A DNA stretch of 64,000 bases from Lachnospiraceae bacterium (GTDB lineage: Bacteria; Bacillota; Clostridia; Lachnospirales; Lachnospiraceae): positions 27,699 to 91,698 of the forward strand of contig JAAZZQ010000017.1 in assembly GCA_014239155.1 (NCBI GenBank), in the 5' to 3' direction. Below, piece by piece: positions 27,033 through 37,700 of the stretch. The position numbers and the translations under genes are program-made. Within the stretch, counting starts at the first letter, position 1; every line of letters begins with the position of its first letter. A model generated the notes under the pieces. That model did no database searches. It had not been told where the DNA came from and was given only the letters and a program-made list of their open reading frames with translations.

Positions 27033-28208
27033 ATGAAAGAATTTGAATTGAAATACGGCTGTAATCCTAACCAGAAACCCTCTAAAATATACAATAAAGA
27101 TGGTGAACTGCCAATTGAAGTATTAAATGGAAAACCAGGGTATATTAACTTCTTAGATGCATTGAATGGATGGCAGCTTGTCAAAGAGTTAAAAAAGGCG
27201 ACTGGACTTCCTGCTGCGACTTCCTTTAAACATGTGTCGCCCGCTGGAGCGGCTGTGGGACTTTTGTTAAATGAAGTGGAGCGAAAAATTTATTGGGTAG
27301 AGGATATGGGAGAATTGTCTCCGCTTGCAAGCGCATACGCAAGGGCAAGAGGCGCTGACAGAATGTCTTCGTTTGGCGATTTTATTGCATTGTCCGATGT
27401 GTGTGATGTCGATACAGCAAAATTGATTAAGCGGGAAGTATCAGACGGTATTATTGCGCCAGGATATGAGCCGGAGGCACTTGAAATCTTAAAAGCAAAG
27501 AAAAAAGGAAATTATGCAGTGATTCAAATGGATCCAAATTATATGCCAAATCCAATAGAGACAAAAGAGGTCTATGGTATTACTTTTGAGCAGGGCAGAA
27601 ATGAGCTTGTAATTGACGATTCGCTGTTTGCAAATGTTGTGACAGAGAACAAAGAAATTCCAGAACAGGCAAAACGAGACCTTGCAATTGCTATGATTAC
27701 CCTAAAGTATACACAGTCAAACTCTGTGTGCTATGTAAAAGGCGGGCAGGCAATTGGCATTGGCGCAGGGCAGCAGTCGCGTATTCATTGCACGAGGCTT
27801 GCGGGAAACAAGGCAGACAATTGGTTTTTGCGCCAGAATCCAAAAGTATTGAATCTGCCATTTCAAGAGAAAATCGGTCGTGCCGACAGAGACAACACCA
27901 TTGATGTATATATGAGTGAAGATTATATGGACGTGCTTGCAGATGGCGTCTGGGAAAAGTTTTTTACAGAAAAACCAGAAGTGTTTACAAGAGAGGAGAA
28001 ACGTGCTTGGTTAAATCAAATGACAGAGGTGGCACTTGGTTCTGATGCGTTCTTTCCATTTGGAGACAATGTGGAACGAGCACATAGAAGTGGCGTTTGT
28101 TATATTGCGCAGCCCGGCGGTTCAATTCGAGATGACAATGTAATTGAAACTTGCAATAAATATCATATGGCAATGTGCTTTACAGGGATTCGGCTGTTTC
28201 ATCATTAA
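27033..28208 (+). CDS. AICAR transformylase (stand-alone PurH C-terminal domain)
   Basis: A 391-residue enzyme that formylates AICAR with 10-formyl-THF. It corresponds to the transformylase half of Pur[29 protein letters not shown] with the catalytic Lys-His, [27 protein letters not shown], and the end [28 protein letters not shown]. The MGS-like cyclohydrolase half is absent and is supplied by the preceding gene. ATG 27033 is chosen, six bases inside a TTG at 27027, because GGAG lies 8 bases before it. Its 3' end overlaps the convergent AraC pseudogene by four bases. Confidence 0.93.
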   Translation: MKEFELKYGCNPNQKPSKIYNKDGELPIEVLNGKPGYINFLDALNGWQLVKELKKATGLPAATSFKHVSPAGAAVGLLLNEVERKIYWVEDMGELSPLASAYARARGADRMSSFGDFIALSDVCDVDTAKLIKREVSDGIIAPGYEPEALEILKAKKKGNYAVIQMDPNYMPNPIETKEVYGITFEQGRNELVIDDSLFANVVTENKEIPEQAKRDLAIAMITLKYTQSNSVCYVKGGQAIGIGAGQQSRIHCTRLAGNKADNWFLRQNPKVLNLPFQEKIGRADRDNTIDVYMSEDYMDVLADGVWEKFFTEKPEVFTREEKRAWLNQMTEVALGSDAFFPFGDNVERAHRSGVCYIAQPGGSIRDDNVIETCNKYHMAMCFTGIRLFHH

Positions 28209-29120
28209 GATAGCGCATTCTGTTCAAAGCGCCATTGTCTTGGTGAACTACCGTACACATGTTTGAATGCGCGTGAAAAATGCAGTTGATTTGGATAGCC
28301 GACTGCATTGCCGATATCGGATATAGATAAGCTGGTGAGCTTTAGAAGTTCAGCAGCTTTTTTCATGCGATAAGAAATTAAAAATTCCTGTGGGGATTTT
28401 CCCATATTTTCATGAAAGATTTTCCCAAAATAACTTCGGTTTAAACCACAAGAAGCCGCAATTTCCTCTACAGAAATGGCGTTCTGAAAATTTTGCTCAA
28501 TAAATGAGATGGCTTCACGAATATAAAAGTCACGAAGGCTGTTTCCTTTGTTCAGTTGGGTCAGGTTGCAGGAACGCACAAGACTGTCTATAAATAAATA
28601 AAGATGTCCAATTAGGTGAAATGGAGATTCTTCTTTGTGATTGACAATATAAAGCATCTCTGATTTCATTAAATCTGCCAAATCTTTGTAGCGTGCCTTA
28701 TAGACTGGTTGGTCTACACTCAGTCCAGCAAGTTCAATAGTCTCTTTTGCACGCAGCCCGTCAAATTCAATCCACACATACTCCCACGGAATCTCATGGT
28801 CAGCAATATACATATTAATTTGGTTTGGAGATAATAGGAGGCGTATTGGAGCGAATAGTTTCGTCAGCAATATACATATTAATTTGGTTTGGAAAGCACA
28901 TAAATCCTTGTCCACTTTTGACTGCGTATTGAATGGATTCTCCCTTTGCATTGTTACTATATAAAATGCCAGTGCCAGAGATGCAATAATGAAAAAGATA
29001 ATGGTTTCGCGCAGCAGGACCAAAGGAGTGTGACGGGTCACACTTTTCCCAGCCAAATTGATACAAACCTAAATCAATAAAGTTCTCACTCGGAAAAACA
29101 GAAAATATTACTTCACTCAT
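28205..29120 (-). pseudogene. AraC-family regulator (MsmR-like), frameshifted by a 64-bp insertion
   Basis: The first part (from ATG 29118-29120) reads MSEVIFSVFPSENFIDLGLYQF and runs in an AraC-type sensor domain up to FPNQINMYIAD. It then leaves frame. The other frame resumes with the same NQINMYIAD and continues HEIPWEYVWIEFDG to a complete AraC DNA-binding domain (ISVEEIAASCGLNRSYFGK, DIGNAVGYPNQLHFSRAF). The cause is a 31-bp direct repeat with period 64. Removing 64 bp leaves exactly 852 bases and an intact 283-residue protein. It is divergent from an alpha-galactoside operon, matching MsmR of streptococcal msm loci. As read, the sensor and DNA-binding halves are separated. Confidence 0.85.
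28799..28893. repeat. 31-bp direct repeats with period 64 inside the AraC gene
   Basis: Perfect copies at 28799-28829 and 28863-28893 (core GTCAGCAATATACATATT) are separated by 33 bases. 64 is not a multiple of three, so the extra unit shifts the frame. Recombination between the copies would remove it exactly. Confidence 0.9.
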
Positions 29121-29536
29121 GTTTTATGCTCCTTATAAAATAGTCTTTTAGGATTTTTCTTGTACTTATATTATCGAGTACAACGAAAAATTCCAAGAGT
29201 CTATATTGATATTGCTGTAATTATTGTTTCGGTAAATTTATAAAGTATCACTGCATTTATAGAGCAATCCAAGTGATTTATTACAATTTATAGAAGGTGA
29301 AAGGTGCATCTCAATAAAAATTGTTGTATAGAATGTCCTTTACAAGCAATCTATAATGTACATTCTACACAAAAATAAAAATATGGTCTAAGAACAGTAT
29401 ATACCCAAATGCTACTTAACTTCAAGATAATTCTATAAAAGTGGCATTAAGGCATAAAATTGGTAAAATCATGCCATTTACGATAGCATAATGGTATGTT
29501 AAAGTATATATATCAACAAAAAGGAGGAAAAACAGA
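29121..29536. promoter_or_regulatory. Divergent regulatory region between AraC pseudogene and sugar operon
   Basis: A 416-base AT-rich non-coding stretch. I see no convincing -35/-10 pair. TGGCAT (near 29442) and ATGCCA (near 29471) form a spaced inverted repeat about 65 bases before the binding-protein gene and may be part of an AraC operator. The ribosome binding site AAGGAGG is at the right end. Confidence 0.35.
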
Positions 29537-30814
29537 ATGAAAGGAAAAGCAGTAAGGCACTTTGGAATCGCATTATGCTGTATCGCAGCGGCAAGCATTC
29601 AGGGATGTGCAGCTTCGGGCGATAATGGAAAGACAAAAATAGAAATTGTCCAGTACAAACCAGAAGCTGCAAGTTATTTTGCGATGGTGGAAGAAAAATT
29701 CAATGCGGAGCATGATGATATTCAGCTAAAGATTAGTTCCCCCAATGACGCAATGACCATTTTAAGAACAAGGTTTATTCGTGAGGATTATCCAGATATA
29801 ATAGGCATTGGAGGAGACATCAATTATTCCTATTTTGTAGATGCTGAGATTTTGGCAGATGTTTCAGATTATCCGGGGCTTCAAAATATCAAGCAGGCAT
29901 ACCGCGATATTGATGAGGCATTGGAGTTGGTCCCGACAGAGGGAACCTATGCAGTTCCCTATGTGGCAAATGCGGCAGGTGTGCTGTACAACAGGGATAT
30001 GTTTGAGCAGCATGGATGGGAAATTCCGCAGAATTGGACAGAGTTACAGACATTGTGCACACAAATTCAGTCAGAGGGAATCCAGCCGTTCTATTTTGGA
30101 TTTAAGGATACTTGGACTTGTCTTGCACCGTGGAATGCTATGGCGGTTAGCCTCGCACCTGCTGATGTGACAAAGCAAGTGAACAGAGGAGAGACAAATT
30201 TTGCAAAGGAATATCGTGAGGTGTCAGAGAAGTACCTAAGCTTGTTGCAGTACGGTTTAGAGGACCCATTTGCATATAGCTACAATGATGCCTGCACAGC
30301 CTTTGCGCGGGGAGAAGCGGCTATGTATCCTATTGGAAGCTATGCAATTCCTCAGATTTTGTCAGTAAATCCAGAGTTAAATATTGATTCGTTTGTGATG
30401 CCAGCAAATGATGACGCGGCAAAGAATACATTAAACTCTGGTATTGACTTGCAGTTTTGTGTGACTGCGGACTGCAAAAATAAAGAGGCGGCCTATAAAG
30501 TTTTGGATTTTCTGCTTGCGGAGGAGAATCTGCAACAATATATTGATGCGCAGATAGCAATTCCATGCAAGGAGGGCAATTTCACACTGTCTCCCATGTT
30601 GGATGGTATGAATCAGCATATTGCAGAGGGCAGAATGACAGACTATCAGGATCATTATTACCCATCTGAGATGGCTGTTGACGCACAGATTCAGACATTC
30701 TTAATCCAGAAGGACATAGATGCATTTTTAAAGAAATTTGACACGGATTGGTTGCGTTACAACAGAGATATTATCCGCATGGTACAAGACTACGAGAAAT
30801 CGCAAGGAAATTAA
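29537..30814 (+). CDS. Sugar ABC transporter substrate-binding lipoprotein (MsmE-like)
   Basis: A 425-residue family 1 extracellular binding protein. Residues 1-24 form a lipoprotein signal with the lipobox IQGC. The mature part has IEIVQYKPEAASYFAMVEEKFNAEH and TYAVPYVANAAGVLYNRDMFEQ, as usual for oligosaccharide binders. It heads an operon with two permeases and an alpha-galactosidase, so raffinose or melibiose-type alpha-galactosides are the likely ligands. No ATPase gene is present, so a shared MsmK-type ATPase elsewhere must energise the transporter. Confidence 0.9.
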   Translation: MKGKAVRHFGIALCCIAAASIQGCAASGDNGKTKIEIVQYKPEAASYFAMVEEKFNAEHDDIQLKISSPNDAMTILRTRFIREDYPDIIGIGGDINYSYFVDAEILADVSDYPGLQNIKQAYRDIDEALELVPTEGTYAVPYVANAAGVLYNRDMFEQHGWEIPQNWTELQTLCTQIQSEGIQPFYFGFKDTWTCLAPWNAMAVSLAPADVTKQVNRGETNFAKEYREVSEKYLSLLQYGLEDPFAYSYNDACTAFARGEAAMYPIGSYAIPQILSVNPELNIDSFVMPANDDAAKNTLNSGIDLQFCVTADCKNKEAAYKVLDFLLAEENLQQYIDAQIAIPCKEGNFTLSPMLDGMNQHIAEGRMTDYQDHYYPSEMAVDAQIQTFLIQKDIDAFLKKFDTDWLRYNRDIIRMVQDYEKSQGN

Positions 30815-30832
30815 GAGAAGGGGTGTGGAGAT

Positions 30833-31699
30833 ATGAAGAATGAGAGAAAAACAACATTTTTATTAATTACAATTCCAATATTGGCATTGTTTGTCTGCTT
30901 TAACACGATTCCGCTGATTCGCGGCGTGATTTATAGCTTTACAAATTTTAAGGGATTTGGTTCTTACGATTGGATAGGGTTCCGCAACTACATAGATTTG
31001 TTTACAGATGCGCGTGTTGGCAAATCATATTTGTTTACATTTAAGCTCGCTGTTGTGACAACCATTGTGGTCAATGTGATTAGTCTTATTCTCGCACTTG
31101 CACTGAACAGCAAAATACGAGCAAAAAGCTTTTTTAGAGGTGCATACTTCCTGCCAAATATTCTTGGCGCGCTGGTTGTAGGTTATATCTTTAACTACTT
31201 TTTTACCTATATTCTTCCTGCAGTGGGCGCTATGATTGGTTCTGACTCTTTAAGCAAGAGCATTTTGTCAAATCCTAGTTCAGCGTGGCTTGGTATTATG
31301 GTTGTCTGTTCATGGCAGGCAGTTGCAATGAATACAATTATTTATATCTCAGGTCTGCAAACTGTGCCAGAAGATGTATATGAGGCGGGTGGATTAGATG
31401 GTGCGACTGGATGGAAGCAATTCCGTTACTTAACATTTCCACTGATTATTCCGTTCTTCTCGATTAATATGGTGTTGAGTGTAAAGAATTTCTTAATGGT
31501 ATTTGATCAGATTATGGCATTAACCAAGGGTGGTCCTGCGCAGAGTACAGAGTCTATTTCTTACTTGATTTACAACAATGGTATGTCAGGCGGACAGTTT
31601 GGCTTCCAGAGTGCCAACGCAGTTATTTTCTTTATCGTAATTGTGACGGTTTCTGTGGCACAAATGAAATTTACTGGTAAAAAGGAGGAGCAGTTATAA
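30833..31699 (+). CDS. Sugar ABC transporter permease (MsmF-like)
   Basis: A 288-residue inner-membrane protein with six predicted helices. The cytoplasmic EAA loop reads EAGGLDGATGWKQFRYLTFPLI, which docks to the ATPase. The N-terminus starts in a helix (FLLITIPILALFVCFNTIPL), as in MalF/LplB-type permeases. It lies 18 bases after the binding protein and overlaps the next permease gene by one base (TAATG). Confidence 0.92.
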   Translation: MKNERKTTFLLITIPILALFVCFNTIPLIRGVIYSFTNFKGFGSYDWIGFRNYIDLFTDARVGKSYLFTFKLAVVTTIVVNVISLILALALNSKIRAKSFFRGAYFLPNILGALVVGYIFNYFFTYILPAVGAMIGSDSLSKSILSNPSSAWLGIMVVCSWQAVAMNTIIYISGLQTVPEDVYEAGGLDGATGWKQFRYLTFPLIIPFFSINMVLSVKNFLMVFDQIMALTKGGPAQSTESISYLIYNNGMSGGQFGFQSANAVIFFIVIVTVSVAQMKFTGKKEEQL

Positions 31700-32544
31700 T
31701 GAAGGAAGGTATGATGAATAAGAAAACAAACTGGACAGCGATGGTTGTGCTGATTCTAGGACTTTCTGCAATTGCATTCCCGCTGTACATGACAATTATT
31801 ATTGCGTTTAAGCAGCCTGCGGAGATGACGAATAGTGTCAGTGGGATTCTGTCTCTTCCAAAAACATGGAGTCTTGACAATTTTAAAGAGGCAATGCGTG
31901 TGACAGATTTCTGGAACTCTCTGAAAAACAGCCTTTTGATTACACTTTTGACTGTGGCACTGTCCATTATAATTCACTCCTTAATGGGGTATGCACTTGG
32001 CAGAAATAAAAGTCATAGCAAGTTTTATAGTTTTGTGTATCTCTTTATTGTAAGTGGTATGTTCGTTCCGTTTGCGATTTTAATGATGCCACTGGCAAAG
32101 CAGACAGCGGAATTAGGATTGGCAAACTGGTTTGGTGTTATTATTTTGTATGTTGTATTTTACATGCCAATGAATATTATGTTATACTCAGGTTATCTGG
32201 TGAATATACCAATGGCATTGGAGGAGGCTGCAAAAGTTGACGGAGCATCGACATGGAGAACATACTGGAAAATTATTTTCCCGATTATGCGCCCAATGCA
32301 TGCGACGGTTGCGGTATTAACAGCACTGGCAGTATGGAATGACGTTATGACGCCGCTGGTTATTATGGCGGGTTCTGATCAGAATACATTGCCGTTAGCA
32401 CAGTTAAATTTCCAGACGCAGTTTGGTACAAACTATAATCTGGCATTTGCTTCTTATTTGTTGTCACTAGTTCCAATACTGATTTTCTATATTATTTGCC
32501 AGAAACAAATTTTGAATGGTGTTGTAAACGGCGCAGTAAAGTAA
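31699..32544 (+). CDS. Sugar ABC transporter permease (MsmG-like)
   Basis: A 281-residue MalG-type permease with six helices. The EAA loop is EEAAKVDGASTWRTYWKIIFPIMRP. The end ILNGVVNGAVK is typical of the family. The start codon overlaps the stop of the partner permease, ensuring equal synthesis. A second ATG five codons in (MMNKK) could also serve. Confidence 0.92.
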   Translation: MKEGMMNKKTNWTAMVVLILGLSAIAFPLYMTIIIAFKQPAEMTNSVSGILSLPKTWSLDNFKEAMRVTDFWNSLKNSLLITLLTVALSIIIHSLMGYALGRNKSHSKFYSFVYLFIVSGMFVPFAILMMPLAKQTAELGLANWFGVIILYVVFYMPMNIMLYSGYLVNIPMALEEAAKVDGASTWRTYWKIIFPIMRPMHATVAVLTALAVWNDVMTPLVIMAGSDQNTLPLAQLNFQTQFGTNYNLAFASYLLSLVPILIFYIICQKQILNGVVNGAVK

Positions 32545-32556
32545 TTTAGGAGAAAA

Positions 32557-34740
32557 ATGTATATGGCAATTCAATTTCAAAAGGATAATCAAGTTTTTAC
32601 ATTAAATACAAGACACACGACTTATCAGATGAAAGTGGACCGGTTGGGTTTTCTGCTACATCTGTACTATGGGAAGCGGATTTCTGGAAATATGGATTAT
32701 CTGCTGACCTACTATGACAGAGGCTTTTCAGGAAACCCGGCGGATGCCGGAAATGACAGGACATACTCTATGGATGCCTTGCCACAGGAGTACCCGCAGG
32801 CAGGAACTGGCGATTATCGCAATAACGCTCTTGTGATACGCAATGCGGATGGCTCAGAACACTGTGATTTGCGCTATGTTAACCATGAGATAAAAAGGGG
32901 AAAATATGCGTTAAAAGGACTTCCTGCTGTGTATGCGGCTGACAATGAGGCGGAGACGCTCGAAATTGTCTTAGAGGATTCGGTTAGCAAAGTGCAAGTG
33001 CGACTTTTGTATGGTGTGCTAGAGGAAGTGAACATTATCACAAGAAGCGCAAAGATTATAAATTTGGGTTCCGATCAAATTTATGTGGAGAAGGCAGCTT
33101 CAACATGCTTGGATTTCATAAATGGGGATTATGATTTTATTAGTTTTTGCGGGCGTCATGCGATGGAACGTAATTTTCAGCGGACAAGGATTGCGTATGG
33201 GTGTCAGGTGATTGGGAGCCGCAGGGGAACTTCCAGTCATCAGTACAATCCTGCAGTGATTATCGCAGACAAAGACGCGACGGAGGAGATGGGCAGTTGC
33301 TATGGTATGGTTTTTGTCTACAGTGGAAATTTTAAGTGTGAGGTGGAGCGAGATCAGTATGGACAGACAAGAGCCTTGATGGGGTTAAATAGTGATCTGT
33401 TTCACTATCCGCTTGAAAAAGGGGAAACATTATTGATACCAGAGACAATTTTGTGTTATTCAGACGAAGGGTTTGGCACATTGTCAAGACGGTATCACCA
33501 GTGTATAAGGAGACATCTTTGCAGAGGAAAATACAGTTGTCAGTCAAGACCAGTGTTAATTAATAGCTGGGAGGCAGCCTATTTTGATTTTGACGGTGAG
33601 ACAATCTATCACTTGGCGGAAGAAGCAGCGGAACTTGGGATTGATATGGTGGTGATGGATGACGGTTGGTTTGGCAAGCGCAATGACGATAACAGCGGTC
33701 TTGGCGATTGGCAGGTCAATGAGGAGAAACTTGGCTGTACATTGGGAGAACTGATTCGGCGCATCAATGCCATTGGAATAAAGTTTGGCATTTGGATAGA
33801 GCCGGAAATGGTATCGGAGGACAGCGATATTTATCGCAATCACCCTGACTGGGCAATTCAAATTCCGGGGAGAAAACCAGTTCGCGCACGAAATCAATTA
33901 GTGCTTGATTTTTCCAGAAAAGATGTGCGGGACTATATTTTTAACCAGATTTGCAGCGTGCTTGACCAAGGGAATATCGAGTATGTAAAGTGGGATATGA
34001 ACCGAAGTCTCACGGATATATATTCTATGGAAAATGCACAGGGAAAAGTGACGTATGATTATGTGCTTGGCGTGTATGATTTTTTGGAACGATTAATGCA
34101 GCGTTATCCAGATATGTTGATAGAGGGTTGTAGTGGAGGCGGCGGCAGGTTTGATGCAGGAATGTTGTACTATACACCACAAATCTGGTGCAGTGATAAT
34201 ACAGACGCGGTGGACCGTCTGCGTATTCAATATGGGACATCGTTCTTTTATCCAATTTCCGTGGTTGGCTCGCATGTGTCCGCGGTTCCAAATCACCAGA
34301 CAGGAAGGAGTGTCAGTCTAAATACGCGAGGCGTGGTTGCAATGGCGGGCACGTTTGGATATGAATTAAATCCTAAGACACTTTCCAGTGAAGAAAAAGA
34401 AGAGATTAAAGGGCAGATTATACGCTATAAAAAATATGAGGCGCTAATTTGTAAAGGGGACTATTATCGTTTGTCGAATCCATTTGCAGATGCGTATGTG
34501 GCATGGGAAACTGTGTCAGAGGATAAAAAACAAGTGTTGCTTAGCGTGGTAATGCAGGAGATTCACGGAAATATGACAGTGAATTATGTTCGACTAAAAG
34601 GGCTAAATCCAGATGCTGTTTACAAGAATGCAGAGACAGGGACATGCTATTATGGCTCTGCACTAATGGCAGCAGGATTGCCAATGCCAGTTGAGATGGG
34701 AGAGTATCAGGCGTATCAGATTTATATGGAGGCGTTGTAA
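32557..34740 (+). CDS. Alpha-galactosidase, GH36
   Basis: A 727-residue cytoplasmic enzyme hydrolysing terminal alpha-1,6-galactose from raffinose-type sugars. GH36 motifs are complete: INSWEAAYFDFDGE, VMDDGWFGKRNDD, nucleophile Asp ~480 in VKWDMNRSLTD and acid/base Asp ~547 in WCSDNTDAVDR. There is no signal peptide, which fits uptake of intact sugars by the preceding transporter. AGGAG precedes ATG 32557, and ATG 32563 is an alternative. A strong terminator follows. Confidence 0.95.
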   Translation: MYMAIQFQKDNQVFTLNTRHTTYQMKVDRLGFLLHLYYGKRISGNMDYLLTYYDRGFSGNPADAGNDRTYSMDALPQEYPQAGTGDYRNNALVIRNADGSEHCDLRYVNHEIKRGKYALKGLPAVYAADNEAETLEIVLEDSVSKVQVRLLYGVLEEVNIITRSAKIINLGSDQIYVEKAASTCLDFINGDYDFISFCGRHAMERNFQRTRIAYGCQVIGSRRGTSSHQYNPAVIIADKDATEEMGSCYGMVFVYSGNFKCEVERDQYGQTRALMGLNSDLFHYPLEKGETLLIPETILCYSDEGFGTLSRRYHQCIRRHLCRGKYSCQSRPVLINSWEAAYFDFDGETIYHLAEEAAELGIDMVVMDDGWFGKRNDDNSGLGDWQVNEEKLGCTLGELIRRINAIGIKFGIWIEPEMVSEDSDIYRNHPDWAIQIPGRKPVRARNQLVLDFSRKDVRDYIFNQICSVLDQGNIEYVKWDMNRSLTDIYSMENAQGKVTYDYVLGVYDFLERLMQRYPDMLIEGCSGGGGRFDAGMLYYTPQIWCSDNTDAVDRLRIQYGTSFFYPISVVGSHVSAVPNHQTGRSVSLNTRGVVAMAGTFGYELNPKTLSSEEKEEIKGQIIRYKKYEALICKGDYYRLSNPFADAYVAWETVSEDKKQVLLSVVMQEIHGNMTVNYVRLKGLNPDAVYKNAETGTCYYGSALMAAGLPMPVEMGEYQAYQIYMEAL

Positions 34741-34747
34741 GAAGGTG

Positions 34748-34776
34748 AAAAAACAGGGCTTTTGGCCCTGTTTTTT
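34748..34776. terminator. Bidirectional rho-independent terminator
   Basis: AAAAAACAGGGC and GCCCTGTTTTTT are perfect 12-bp arms around a 5-base loop, with A and T tracts on both sides. It lies between the alpha-galactosidase and the convergent activase gene and overlaps the stop region of the latter. Confidence 0.9.
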
Positions 34777-37700
34777 ACGCGGATTTATTTTTTGTATTGT
34801 CTTTTCTTCTTCCTTTGGAACGTCTTTTATGAAAATGTTTTTTCGTATTGATAGAAGCTTGCTGCAATGTAGATTCCGATAGGTCTTCTTGCTGTGGCTT
34901 TGTCTCCGCGGCCTTGTCTAAGTTCTTTTGGGCGGTGGAAAGCATTAGTTTAATGCGGTTGAGCTGATTGACTTCTGAAGCCCCTGGGTCATAGTCAATA
35001 GCGACAATATTAGCCTCTGGGTGACGTTTCCGCAATTCCTTAATCACACCTTTGCCAACAACGTGGTTTGGCAGACAGCCAAAAGGTTGTGTACATACAA
35101 TATTCGGAGTATCTGTATGGAGCAATTCAAGCATTTCCCCTGTGAGGAACCAGCCTTCGCCTGTCTGGTTGCCAAGGGAGACAATCTCTTGTGCATTTTT
35201 TGCTGTCTCATAGATGTCAGCAGGCGGGATAAAGTGTTTGCTTGCAGCAAATGCGTCGCTCATTGGTTTTCTAAGTGTTTGGATTGCTTTAATTCCAAGT
35301 TTGCAAAGCTTTGCAGCTTTTTTGCTGGTGCCAAGGTTTTCTGCCTTGTAAAGCTGATTATAAAAGCAGTAGAACATAAAATCCATCAAGTCGGGCACAA
35401 CTGCCTCAGCGCCTTCGTGTTCTAGTAATTCTACAAGTTGGTTGTTTGCAGCAGGAGAAAATTTAACCAAAATCTCACCAACAATTCCCACACGTGGTTT
35501 CTTAATATTTAAAGTAGGAATTGCGTCAAACTCCGCAATCATTTCACGACACATTTTTTTGTAGGTGTAAAATGACAGGTATTTACGACTAAGGAAGTCG
35601 CAACACTTTTGAATCCATTTCTGGTGCACTGCATCAACAGAACCAGAGACAGCCTCATAAGGGCGCATTCTGTAGACACATCGCATAAAAATATCACCAA
35701 AATTCACAGCATAGATTGCGCGCAGCAATAGCATTGGCGTTAATTGAAAGCCCGGGTTGCTCTCTAATTTTGAAAGACTGATAGAGATAACCGGAATATG
35801 TTGGTAGCCCGCCTTTTCAAGTGCGCGGCGGATAAATCCAATATAATTTGTTGCGCGACAGCCGCCACCTGTCTGTGACATTACAACAGCAAGATGATCG
35901 GTATCATATTTGCCGGAAAGCACTGCCTCCATAATCTGTCCAACGACCAATAAAGATGGATAACAAGCGTCGTTATTGACATATTTTAATCCCATATCAA
36001 TGCTACCTCTGTTGTCATTGTTGAGCACAACTAGATTATAACCACATCTTCGGAAAGTTGGCTCAAGCAAATCAAAGTGAATCGGAGACATTTGCGGGCA
36101 GAGTATGGTATAATTTTTGCGCATTTCTTTTGTAAAAAGAACTCTTTTTATGCTGCTAGGCTGAATTGTTCGTTCTTGATGACGTTCCTCGCGCACACGA
36201 ATGGCTGAAAGCAGAGAGCGAATACGAATACGCGCCGCACCAAGATTATTTACCTCGTCAATTTTTAGACAAGTATAAATTTTGCCTGAACCGGTTAAAA
36301 TATCGTTTACTTGGTCTGTGGTGACAGCATCAAGTCCACAGCCAAAAGAGTTTAGCTGAATTAAGTCTAAGTCGTCTCGCGTTTTGACATAGCTTGCTGC
36401 GGCATAAAGTCTTGAGTGATACATCCATTGGTCAGACACAATTAGCGGGCGCTCTGGTTTTGCTAAGTGCGATATTGCGTCTTCTGTGAGCACTGCAATT
36501 CCATAAGAATTGATTAGCTCAGGAATACCGTGGTTAATTTCTGGGTCAATATGATAGGGCCGACCTGCAAGTACAATGCCGCGTGTATGGTTTTTCTCAA
36601 GATATGTAAGAACCTCCTCCCCTTTTCGGGACATATCTTTTCGCGCGTTGTCAAGTTCCTGCCATGCCGCATTGACAGCCTCTCTTAACTCATCAATAGA
36701 AATATCTGGAAATTCTTTTTCTAGTGATTGTAAAATCAGGGCAGGCTCGCGAAAAGACATAAATGGATTTTTAAACACGACTTCGCCGCGTTCAATCGCT
36801 TCCACATTGTTCTTAATATTTTCAGAATAAGAGGTTACAATTGGGCAGTTGTAGTGATTGTTTGCCTCGTCAAACTCATTTCGCTCATAAAACAGTGCAG
36901 GATAAAAGATAAAGTCTACGTTTTGTTTGATAAGCCATTCCACATGACCATGTGCAAGTTTTGCAGGATAGCATTCGGACTCGCTTGGTATAGATTCAAT
37001 GCCCATCTCATAAATTTTTCTATTTGACAGCGGTGAGAGCACCACTTGATATTTAAGTTTTGTAAAGAACGTAAACCAAAAAGGGTAGTTCTCATACATA
37101 TTCAATACTCTTGGTATTCCTACGCGCCCACGCGCTGCCTCGCTTTCCGAGAGTGGTGTGTAGGAGAACAATCTTTCTAGTTTATACGCAAATAAGTTTG
37201 GAATGTTATTGTCTGTTTTTGTTTTCCCTAGACCGCGTTCGCAGCGGTTGCCGGATATGTAACTTCTGCCATCGGAGAATTTGTTGACAGTCAGACGGCA
37301 GGAGTTCGTACAGCCTTTGCATTTTACAAGCGAAGTAGTAAAAGCAAGTTCATTAATCTGGTCAATGCTCAACATGGTGGTTGATTTTTCTACAGCGGAT
37401 TGATAGCGCTCCCTTGCGATTAGCGCGGCGCCAAATGCGCCCATAATGCCTGCAATGTCAGGGCGAATCACTTCACAGTTTGCTATCTTTTCAAAACTGC
37501 GCAGCACTGCATCATTGTAGAATGTTCCGCCTTGCACAACAATATTTTTACCAAGTTCGCTTGCATCAGAGACTTTAATTACTTTAAACAAGGCATTTTT
37601 TATAACAGAGTAGGCAAGACCAGCAGAAATATCAGAAACCTCTGCGCCTTCTTTTTGTGCCTGTTTTACCTTAGAATTCATAAATACAGTACAGCGTGTG

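Noticed and set aside
35021..35425. 134-codon plus-strand frame
   Set aside because: Antisense to the activase-like gene, no start signals.
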